Shown piece by piece: positions 57,578 through 64,000 of a DNA stretch of 64,000 nucleotides. Source of the DNA: Mycobacterium malmoense (GTDB lineage Bacteria > Actinomycetota > Actinomycetes > Mycobacteriales > Mycobacteriaceae); contig NZ_CP080999.1 in NCBI RefSeq assembly GCF_019645855.1, positions 806,001 to 870,000 of the forward strand. The letters run 5' to 3'. Each line of letters starts with the position of its first letter. Position 1 is the first letter of the stretch. The notes under the pieces are model-generated. The model made no database searches. It was not told where the DNA came from and saw only the letters and a program-made list of their open reading frames with translations. Both the position numbers and the translations under genes were made by a program.

Positions 57578-58276
57578 CTACAGGCCGGAGGCTCCCGCCA
57601 GCTGGCGCAGCTGCACGGCCGAGGCGGGGATCATCGCGGCCAGTTTGACCGCTTCGTCGCGGTCGGCGGCGGCCAGCACGTAGAAGCCGGTCGCGATCTC
57701 GGCTCCCTCCACGTAGGGCCCGTCGGTCAACAGCGCCTGGCCGTCGCGGACCCGCACCGTGGTCGCCGTCGTCGACTCGTGCAAGGCGGCGCCGCCGACA
57801 ATGTGATCGCCTGCGCCAGCAGCGAATTCGCCGTGCCGCGCCGCTTCCGCCAGCCACTCCGGCGTGCCGGGCGCGGACGCGGATGCCGGTGGCTCCAGCA
57901 ACAGCGCCAACCACTGGCCGCCGGCGCGCGACCACTCGGGATCGAACACGTGGTAGGTCGGCCGAACTTCGATCGCGCCGTGGCGGGCGGCGGGAATGTC
58001 ACGGGCCAGCGCCAGCGCCTCGTCGAGGTTGTCGGCCTCGAACACGTAGTAGCCGCAAGCCACCTCGGCCGCCTCGGCGAACGGGCCGTCGGTGATTACC
58101 GGCGCGTCGGGACCCTCGGTGATGCGCACGCCCGTCGCCGTCGGCAACAGCGCGTCACCGGCGCGGATGGCCGGCGCGGCCTTGGCGTGGAAACTTTGAT
58201 AGGCCGCCATTTCCGCGGCCCTCTCTTCGGGGGTCCAGTCGCGCTCCTGGCTGATCAACAGAGCGAAATACTGCAT
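57578..58276 (-). CDS. Double YCII/DGPF-domain protein
   Basis: Encodes 232 residues with two YCII domains: residues 1-112 (MQYFALLISQERDWTPEERA, then TDGPFAEAAEVACGYYVFEA) and residues 120-225 (WLALLLEPPAS, LLTDGPYVEGAEIATGFYVL). DGPF proteins are the standard genomic partner of ECF42 sigma factors and may be signal or enzyme components. The ATG at 58276 replaces an upstream in-frame start at 58357; GGAGGTGACG precedes it. Cotranscribed with the sigma factor. Confidence 0.88.
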   Translation of the reverse strand: MQYFALLISQERDWTPEERAAEMAAYQSFHAKAAPAIRAGDALLPTATGVRITEGPDAPVITDGPFAEAAEVACGYYVFEADNLDEALALARDIPAARHGAIEVRPTYHVFDPEWSRAGGQWLALLLEPPASASAPGTPEWLAEAARHGEFAAGAGDHIVGGAALHESTTATTVRVRDGQALLTDGPYVEGAEIATGFYVLAAADRDEAVKLAAMIPASAVQLRQLAGASGL

Positions 58277-58368
58277 GTTCGTCACCTCCGGTAGTGAGCG
58301 AAGCCCTGCGCTCCACTCTCTACCCATTCGACGAAGGCCGCAGCCCCAATCCGACACCCGCCGAGAAA

Positions 58369-59265
58369 TTAGGCGGCAGCGCCCGGCTTGAGGTAGGTCA
58401 CCAGGCTGCAGTCGAGCATCTCGTCGGCGAAGTAGTGCTCGCAGCCACGCAGATACTTCATGTACCGGTTGTAGACCTCTTCGGAGGTGACCTCGATGGC
58501 CTTGTCCTTGTTGGACTCCAGCGTGTCGCCCCAGATCCGCAGCGTCTTGATGTAGTGGGGCCGCAGCGAAAGGGGTTCGGGCACAACGAAACCGGCCTTC
58601 TCACCGTGTTCGACCATCATTTCCGTGGACGGCAGGCGGCCGCCGGGAAATATTTCGGTGATGATGAACTTGATGAAGCGCGCCGTCTCGAAGCTCAGCT
58701 TCTTGCCGCGGGCGGCCATGTCGAACGGGTGATAGCCGACGCTGCTTTGGACGGTCATCCGGCCGTCGTCGGGCATGATGTCGAAACACCGCTTGAAGAA
58801 GTCGTCGTAGTTCTCGTGCCCGAAGTGCTCGAAGGCCTCGATCGACACGATCCGGTCGACGGGCTCGTCGAAATCCTCCCAGCCGTGCAGCCGCACCTCA
58901 CGCGAGCGGTCGGTGTCCAGCGCCCCCAGCACCTGCTCGCAGCGGGCGTGCTGGTTCTTGGACAGCGTCAGGCCGACGACGTTGACGTCGTACTTTTCGA
59001 CGGCGCGCTTCATGGTGGTGCCCCAGCCGCAGCCGATGTCGAGCAGCGTCATGCCCGGCCTGAGGTCCAGCTTGTCCAGGTTGAGATCGATCTTGGCGTA
59101 CTGGGCCTCTTCCAGCGTGAGATCCGGCGGCTCGAAGTACGCGCAGCTATAGGTCCGGGTCGGGTCCTGGAACAGGGCGAAGAAGTCGTCGGAGACGTCG
59201 TAGTGCGCCTGAATGTCTTCGAAACGCGTCCGCGTCTTCGTCGGGCCAGTCGGTTGCTCAGCCAT
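58369..59265 (-). CDS. mmaA4: Hydroxymycolate synthase MmaA4
   Basis: Encodes 298 residues. SAM-dependent methyltransferase that adds a methyl and hydroxyl to the distal double bond of meromycolate, the branch point for methoxy and keto mycolates. It is very close to M. tuberculosis MmaA4: TRTRFEDIQAHYDVSDDFF, LLDIGCGWGTTMKRAVEKYD (SAM site), the YSSV-like QSSVGYHPFDMAARGKK and the end LVTYLKPGAAA. The ATG at 59265 (MAEQP) is preferred to an upstream ATG at 59295. First of four tandem paralogues on this strand, last in map order of transcription. Confidence 0.95.
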   Translation of the reverse strand: MAEQPTGPTKTRTRFEDIQAHYDVSDDFFALFQDPTRTYSCAYFEPPDLTLEEAQYAKIDLNLDKLDLRPGMTLLDIGCGWGTTMKRAVEKYDVNVVGLTLSKNQHARCEQVLGALDTDRSREVRLHGWEDFDEPVDRIVSIEAFEHFGHENYDDFFKRCFDIMPDDGRMTVQSSVGYHPFDMAARGKKLSFETARFIKFIITEIFPGGRLPSTEMMVEHGEKAGFVVPEPLSLRPHYIKTLRIWGDTLESNKDKAIEVTSEEVYNRYMKYLRGCEHYFADEMLDCSLVTYLKPGAAA

Positions 59266-59353
59266 TGTCGTCTTGTTCTCCTGGATGAAGTTCACTGCCG
59301 GAAACGCACGCGCGCCGTCGTGGGGGTTACCTGACGTGCAACGATACCCAAGT

Positions 59354-60235
59354 TCACTTTTTCAACGTGAACTGGTTGCAGTCGATGTAGCCCATGCGGA
59401 ATGCCTTGGCGCAGCCGGTCAGATACCTCATGTATCGCTCGTAGACCTCTTCGGACTGGATCGCGATGGCCTCGCCCCGGTGTGCCTGAAGGGCCTCGGC
59501 CCAGAAGTCGAGGGTCTTGGCGAAGTCCGGTTGCAGCGACTGGATGCGGGCCACCGTGAATCCCACCTTCGTCGAGTGATCCTCGACTTTCTCGATCATC
59601 GGCAGCCGGCCGCCGGGGAAGATGTCGGTCACGATGAACCTGATGAACTTGGCCATCTCCATCGTCAACGGTATGCCCCGCTCCACGACCTGCTTCACAT
59701 GCAGCCCCGTGATCGCGTGTAGCAGCATCACACCGTCCGCGGGCATGACCTCGTAGGCGAACTTGAAGAAGTCGTCGTAGCGGTGAAAGCCGAAGTGCTC
59801 CAAGGCTTCAATGATGACGATCCGATCGACCGGTTCGCCGAAGTCTGCCCAGTCGCGCAGCAGCACTCGTCGCAACCGGTTGCTGTCGATATCGCCGAGC
59901 AGTTGCCGGCAGTAAGCATGCTGGTTCTTCGACAGGGTCAGCCCGACGACGTTCACGTCGTACTTCTCGACGGCGCGTTTCATCACCGAGCCCCACCCGC
60001 AGCCGATGTCGAGCAGGGTCATGCCCGGCCTTAGCCCCAGCTTGCCCAGCGTCAGGTCGAGCTTGGCGAGCTGCGCTTCGTGCAGGGTCATGCCCTCGCG
60101 CGGGAAGTACGCGCAGCTGTACGTGCGAGTCGGATCCTGAAACAGCGCGAAAAACTCGTTCGACAGATCGTAGTGCGCCTGGACATTGTCTAAATCAGAC
60201 CGCCTGCGCGTGGCCCCCACACGATTTTCAAACAT
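59354..60235 (-). CDS. mmaA3: Methoxy mycolic acid synthase MmaA3
   Basis: Encodes 293 residues, the same as M. tuberculosis MmaA3, which O-methylates hydroxymycolate to methoxymycolate. SAM motif LLDIGCGWGSVMKRAVEKYD; the C-terminus YIDCNQFTLKK and LHAITGLHVKQVVERGIP match MmaA3. The M. avium complex is known to have keto and wax-ester mycolates rather than methoxy, so the activity of this copy is uncertain. 88 bases separate it from mmaA4. Confidence 0.92.
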   Translation of the reverse strand: MFENRVGATRRRSDLDNVQAHYDLSNEFFALFQDPTRTYSCAYFPREGMTLHEAQLAKLDLTLGKLGLRPGMTLLDIGCGWGSVMKRAVEKYDVNVVGLTLSKNQHAYCRQLLGDIDSNRLRRVLLRDWADFGEPVDRIVIIEALEHFGFHRYDDFFKFAYEVMPADGVMLLHAITGLHVKQVVERGIPLTMEMAKFIRFIVTDIFPGGRLPMIEKVEDHSTKVGFTVARIQSLQPDFAKTLDFWAEALQAHRGEAIAIQSEEVYERYMRYLTGCAKAFRMGYIDCNQFTLKK

Positions 60236-60329
60236 GTGCCCTCCCGATTGGACACCTTCAAAAGGTGGCCATCTCCGGCACCCTACACCGGACGGGGCAC
60301 ATCCCTGGCGGCTGTGACGGGCGCTTCCG

Positions 60330-61193
60330 CTATTTCTCCAGGGTGAACTGGTTGACGTCGATATAGCCGATCCGAAATGCGTTGGCGCAGCCGGTCAAAT
60401 ACTTGACGTAGCGCTCGTAGACCTCTTCGGACTGGATGGCGACGGCCTCGTCCCTGTGCGCCTGCAGGGCCTCCGCCCACAGGTCGAGGGTCCTGGCGTA
60501 ATGCGGCTGCAGCGACTGCCGGCGGGTCAATCGGAAGCCCGCCTTCGACGAGCGCTCCTGGACCATCTCGATCGACGGCAGCCGGCCGCCCGGAAAGATT
60601 TCGGTGACGATGAACTTGATGAAGCGGGCCATCTCGAACGTCAAAGGTATGCCGCGCTCGACGCACTGCGGTCCCGTCAACCCGGTGATCGTGTGCAGCA
60701 GCAGCACGCCCGCGTCGGGCAGCGCGTTGTGGGCCATCGTGAAGAAGTCGTCGTAGCGGTCGTGGCCGAAGTGCTCGAACGCGCCGATCGACACGATCCG
60801 GTCGACGGGCTCGTCGAACTGTTCCCAGCCGGCCAGCAGCACTCGCCTGCCGCAGGGGCTATCCATGTCGTTGAACGACTTCCGCACGTGGACGGCCTGG
60901 TTCTTCGACAACGTCAGGCCGACGACGTTCACGCCGTACTTTTCGATCGCCCGGCGCATGGTGGCGCCCCAGCCGCAGCCCACGTCGAGCAGCGTCATGC
61001 CGGGCTGCAGGCCCAATTTGCCCAGCGCCAGGTCGATCTTGGCGAGCTGCGCCTCTTCCAGCGTCATGTCGTCGCGCTCGAAGTAGGCGCAGCTGTAGGT
61101 CTGGGTGGGGTCCAGGAACAGGCGGAAGAAGTCGTCGGACAGGTCGTAGTGCGCCTGCACGTCGTCGAAGTGCGGCGTCAGATCCTTGGCCAT
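60330..61193 (-). CDS. mmaA2: Cyclopropane mycolic acid synthase MmaA2
   Basis: Encodes 287 residues, same as M. tuberculosis MmaA2, the distal cis-cyclopropanation enzyme of alpha-mycolates. LTPHFDDVQAHYDLSDDFFR, LLDVGCGWGATMRRAIEKYG, SIGAFEHFGHDRYDDFF and the end YIDVNQFTLEK agree. 13 bases downstream of mmaA1, likely one operon. Confidence 0.94.
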   Translation of the reverse strand: MAKDLTPHFDDVQAHYDLSDDFFRLFLDPTQTYSCAYFERDDMTLEEAQLAKIDLALGKLGLQPGMTLLDVGCGWGATMRRAIEKYGVNVVGLTLSKNQAVHVRKSFNDMDSPCGRRVLLAGWEQFDEPVDRIVSIGAFEHFGHDRYDDFFTMAHNALPDAGVLLLHTITGLTGPQCVERGIPLTFEMARFIKFIVTEIFPGGRLPSIEMVQERSSKAGFRLTRRQSLQPHYARTLDLWAEALQAHRDEAVAIQSEEVYERYVKYLTGCANAFRIGYIDVNQFTLEK

Positions 61194-61206
61194 GACGCTA
61201 TGTGCC

Positions 61207-62067
61207 TTACTTCGCGAGAGTGAATTGGCCCACGTTGATGAGCCCCCTACGGAAGCGCTCCGCGCATCCGGTCAGGTAGCGCATGAAGTTGTCGTACACC
61301 TGCTCGGACTGCAGCTCGATGGCGCGTTCCCGGTTAGCCTCCAGGTTGGCCGCCCACGCGTCCAGGGTTTTTGCGTAATGCGGCTGCAGCAGTTGCGTTT
61401 GCTCCAGGGAGAGTCCCGCGTTTTTTGCGTTGTCGACGATGTCGGGCTCGGAAGGAAGTTCGCCGCCCGGGAAAATCGACTCGCGCAGGAATTTGAGGAA
61501 CCGCAGGTCGCTCATCGTCAGCGCGATGCCCTGCTCGTGCAACCACCGACGGTCATAGGTGAACAGGCTGTGCAACAGCATCCGGCCATCGTCGGGGAGG
61601 ATGTCGTAGGAGCGTTCGAAGAACGCGCCATACCGCTCCTTGTGGAACGCGTCGAACGCCTCGAAGGAAACGATCCGGTCGACGGGCTCGTCAAACTCTT
61701 CCCAGCCCTGCAGCCGTGCCTCGGCGTGCCGCGTCGTCGGGATGGCCGCCAGCCGAGACTTGCTGCGCTCGTAGTGGTTTCGGCTCAACGTGATGCCGAT
61801 GACATTGACGTCGTACTTCTCGACGGCGCGGACCAGCGCCCCGCCCCAGCCGCACCCGACGTCGAGCAACGTCATCCCGGGCTCGAGTTTCAGCTTGTCC
61901 AGCGCCAGGTCCAACTTGGCCAGCTGCGCCTCTTCCAGCGTCATGTCGTCGCGCTCGAAGTAGGCGCAGGTATAGACCCAGGTGCGGTCGAGGAAGAGCC
62001 CAAAAAAATCGTCCGAAATGTCGTACGTGGCTTGCGAGTCTTCGTAATACGGTCTCAGCTTGGCCAT
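61207..62067 (-). CDS. mmaA1: Mycolic acid methyltransferase MmaA1
   Basis: Encodes 286 residues, equal to M. tuberculosis MmaA1, which converts cis double bonds to trans with an adjacent methyl branch. AKLRPYYEDSQATYDISDDFF, LLDVGCGWGGALVRAVEKYD and the block LHSLFTYDRRWLHEQGIALT are diagnostic. The ATG at 62067 is chosen over the in-frame GTG/ATG starts up to 62091. First gene of the mmaA cluster in the direction of transcription. Confidence 0.95.
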   Translation of the reverse strand: MAKLRPYYEDSQATYDISDDFFGLFLDRTWVYTCAYFERDDMTLEEAQLAKLDLALDKLKLEPGMTLLDVGCGWGGALVRAVEKYDVNVIGITLSRNHYERSKSRLAAIPTTRHAEARLQGWEEFDEPVDRIVSFEAFDAFHKERYGAFFERSYDILPDDGRMLLHSLFTYDRRWLHEQGIALTMSDLRFLKFLRESIFPGGELPSEPDIVDNAKNAGLSLEQTQLLQPHYAKTLDAWAANLEANRERAIELQSEQVYDNFMRYLTGCAERFRRGLINVGQFTLAK

Positions 62068-62154
62068 CACCAGACAACCTCCCTGTGCCAAAGGTACAAC
62101 CCTGTGAGTCCTTCCGTAAATTGACGGGAGCTTAAAAACCGCCCGATCCCGGCT

Positions 62155-63066
62155 TCAGCGGGCCTCGGCGAAGTTGCTGGTTAGCACGCTGATCAGCCGG
62201 TCCCAAAGTTGCTGGGGCAGGTCGTGGCCCATGCCGTCGAACAAGACTAACCTAGCGCCGCCGATGGCGCGCGCGACCGCGCGACCGCCGAAAGGCCGGG
62301 CCAGCTTGTCGGCTCGGCCGTGGATCACCACGGTCGGTGCGACGGTCCGCCGGTTGTAGGCAAGCAGGCTACCGCTGGCCAGGACCGCGCCGAAGTGCCG
62401 GGCGACGCCCCAGGGGTAGTAGCTGCGGTCGTAGTTCTCGGCGGCGTCGGCGCGGATTTGCTCCTCGGTCATGCGGTAACGCGGGCTGCCGGTGACCTTG
62501 GTGACGCGCACCACGTTGTCGACGATCACTTCGCGGGGCGAGCCCGGCGGCGGGCCTTTGAGGATTGCTAGCAGGGCGCGCGGCGCCGGCGGCGGCAGGA
62601 AGCGACGATTGTTGCTGGAGAAGATGACCGCCAGCGACGTCGTCCGCTCGGCGAACCGGGCCGCGAAGATCTGGGCGATCATGCCTCCCATCGACGCCCC
62701 GACGATGTGGGCGCGCTGGATGCCCAGGTGGTCCAGCAGGGCGGCGGCGTCGTCGGCCATGTCTTCCAGCGTGTAGGGGGCCTCGCCGCGTAGGCCGAAC
62801 CAGAACCGGAGCAGCCGCGGGACCAGCGGCCGGCCGGACGGGGGCGGCTCGGTCTTGCCGGAGAGGCCGACGTCGCGATTGTCGTATCGGATGACCCTGA
62901 GGCCCCGACCGACCAGCCTCTCGCAGAAGGCGGTCCGCCACAGCAGCAGCTGCGCGCCCAGCCCCATGATCAGCAGCACGGGCGGGTCGTCGGCGGCACC
63001 CATGTCCTCGTAGTAGAGCTTTAGGTCGCCGGAGCCTATTTCCGCAAAGCCGGCGCGGATCTCCAT
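62155..63066 (-). CDS. lipG: Alpha/beta-hydrolase LipG
   Basis: Encodes 303 residues. Esterase/phospholipase and thioesterase activities are reported for LipG (Rv0646c). Nucleophile serine in GASMGG (about residue 108), VVIHGRADKLARP with the acid, and the histidine in DGMGHDLP near the C-terminus. The ATG at 63066 shares one base with the upstream kinase stop, so they form an operon. Possible role in membrane lipid recycling next to the mycolate genes. Confidence 0.93.
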   Translation of the reverse strand: MEIRAGFAEIGSGDLKLYYEDMGAADDPPVLLIMGLGAQLLLWRTAFCERLVGRGLRVIRYDNRDVGLSGKTEPPPSGRPLVPRLLRFWFGLRGEAPYTLEDMADDAAALLDHLGIQRAHIVGASMGGMIAQIFAARFAERTTSLAVIFSSNNRRFLPPPAPRALLAILKGPPPGSPREVIVDNVVRVTKVTGSPRYRMTEEQIRADAAENYDRSYYPWGVARHFGAVLASGSLLAYNRRTVAPTVVIHGRADKLARPFGGRAVARAIGGARLVLFDGMGHDLPQQLWDRLISVLTSNFAEAR

Positions 63067-64000
63067 CACACTTCTATGTCGGTCTGGTGCTCGCGGCTGA
63101 CCTCGACCATGAAATTGGCAAAGTACCCGGTCAGCTGCGGGTCGGACATCATCTGCCACTTCGGTGCCAGCAGCTTCATGTACCGCTCGACGTAGAGGAA
63201 CTGCTTGCCGATCAGCACCAGCTCGCGGGGCAGCTTGACGTCGTAGGCGTCGGCCAGCGCCGAGAGCTGCCGCCCGATGTCGGCATACGACATGTCACCC
63301 AGCGTCTGCATGGTCAGCGGGGTGGCGAAGCGCTCCAGGTCCTTGGCGGCCTGGGCCTCCGGCTTCATGGTGCCGACGGCGCCCATCAGCACGACGATTT
63401 TGCCGGCCGCGGCGTGGTCCTTTTTCACCAGCAGCGCGTACACCAGCTCGCGCAGCAGCCAGCGGGTGCGCGGGTCGATGCGGCCCATGATCCCGAAGTC
63501 GAAGAACACGATGCGACCTTGTTCGTCGACGTAGAGGTTGCCGGCGTGCAGGTCGCCGTGGAACAGCCCGTGCCGCAGGCCGCCCTCGAACACGCTGAAC
63601 AGCAGCGCCTTCACCAGCTCGGTGCCGTCGAACCCGGCCTTGCGGATGGCGGCGACGTCGTCGATCCGGATGCCCTGCACCCGCTCCATCGTCAGCACCC
63701 GCTCGGTGGTGAAGTCCCAGTGCACCTGCGGCACCCGGATGTTGCGGCCCAGCGGGGAGGCGTGCAGGTGGGAAATCCAGGCGTCCATCGACTGCGCCTC
63801 GAGCCGGAAGTCCAGTTCCTCGGCGAGGTTGTCGGAAAAGTCGGCGACGACGTCCTGTGCTGACAGCCGGCGGCCCAGCTTGGCCAGCTCGACGGCCTGG
63901 GCGAAGCGCTTGAGGATCTGCAGGTCGGCGGCGACGCGGCGCCGGATGCCCGGGCGCTGGATCTTGACGACGACCTCCTCGCCGCTGTGCAGGGTCGCGT
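63066..64000 (-). CDS. ABC1/UbiB-family atypical kinase, 5' end outside window
   Basis: At least 310 residues of the C-terminal part are visible, open to base 64000. Seen: VVVKIQRPGI (KxGQ-type kinase lysine strand VKIQRP), the catalytic loop LFHGDLHAGNLYVDE and the metal-binding FFDFGIMG. It belongs to the AarF/ABC1 (ADCK) protein-kinase-like family, linked to lipid or quinone metabolism. Orthologous by order to Rv0647c. Its stop overlaps lipG. Confidence 0.92.
   Translation of the reverse strand, partial: ATLHSGEEVVVKIQRPGIRRRVAADLQILKRFAQAVELAKLGRRLSAQDVVADFSDNLAEELDFRLEAQSMDAWISHLHASPLGRNIRVPQVHWDFTTERVLTMERVQGIRIDDVAAIRKAGFDGTELVKALLFSVFEGGLRHGLFHGDLHAGNLYVDEQGRIVFFDFGIMGRIDPRTRWLLRELVYALLVKKDHAAAGKIVVLMGAVGTMKPEAQAAKDLERFATPLTMQTLGDMSYADIGRQLSALADAYDVKLPRELVLIGKQFLYVERYMKLLAPKWQMMSDPQLTGYFANFMVEVSREHQTDIEV

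Overview
The window is GC-rich chromosomal DNA of a slow-growing Mycobacterium, most like the M. avium complex or a close relative. This rests on recognisable orthologues and gene order: a pdc / far / SRPBCC / dapC / fadA / fadB block in the order of M. tuberculosis Rv0853c-Rv0860, and recD-recB-recC, echA3, Rv0633c-like, Rv0634c-like, rpmG, hadABC, trpT, secE, nusG, rplK, rplA, four mycolate methyltransferases, lipG and an ABC1 kinase in the order of Rv0629c-Rv0647c. The two blocks are joined here by about 19 kb of accessory DNA, so the window also spans a rearrangement relative to M. tuberculosis. The species is inferred, not proven.

Layout. 1-6.5 kb: lipid or xenobiotic catabolism, with a cytochrome P450 (cut by the window edge), TetR regulator, small secreted protein, crotonase, LpqH-like lipoprotein, amidohydrolase and acyl-CoA synthetase. 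Two kinds of palindrome mark the promoters. 6.8-9 kb: two Mce-associated membrane proteins and an unknown protein. 9-18 kb: the conserved pdc-to-fadB block, including trifunctional beta-oxidation genes fadA and fadB. 18.4-23 kb: FAD monooxygenase, TetR and F420-dependent oxidoreductase, then a small antitoxin-like protein and a DMT permease.

23-37 kb is the accessory island. It holds a ChpB/MazF-type toxin-antitoxin pair with a duplicated, frameshifted antitoxin, a divergent AbrB / RelE-like pair, a VapBC pair, a second MazEF pair between direct repeats, and fragments of XRE, VapC and VapB genes. In its centre two convergent genes encode exported proteins, one porin-like and one PGRS protein without a PE domain. 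Both start in the arms of a 369-bp inverted repeat that carries the promoter and a common leader peptide. The same 15-bp operator (TnnAAC-N3-GTTnnA) lies in both arms and upstream of two KstR-like TetR paralogues next door; this looks like a self-contained regulated surface-protein system and is the most novel item here.

37-50 kb: recBCD, a methyltransferase / cynS / patatin group, echA3 and a metallo-hydrolase. 50.7-56.3 kb: tRNA-Thr, tRNA-Met, a small HNH endonuclease element inserted at the 3' half of tRNA-Met with a 42-bp target repeat, rpmG, the hadABC mycolic acid dehydratase genes, tRNA-Trp, and the secE-nusG-rplK-rplA transcription/translation cluster. 56.4-64 kb: an ECF sigma factor with its YCII-domain partner, mmaA4-mmaA1 for mycolic acid modification, lipG and an ABC1-family kinase cut by the right edge.
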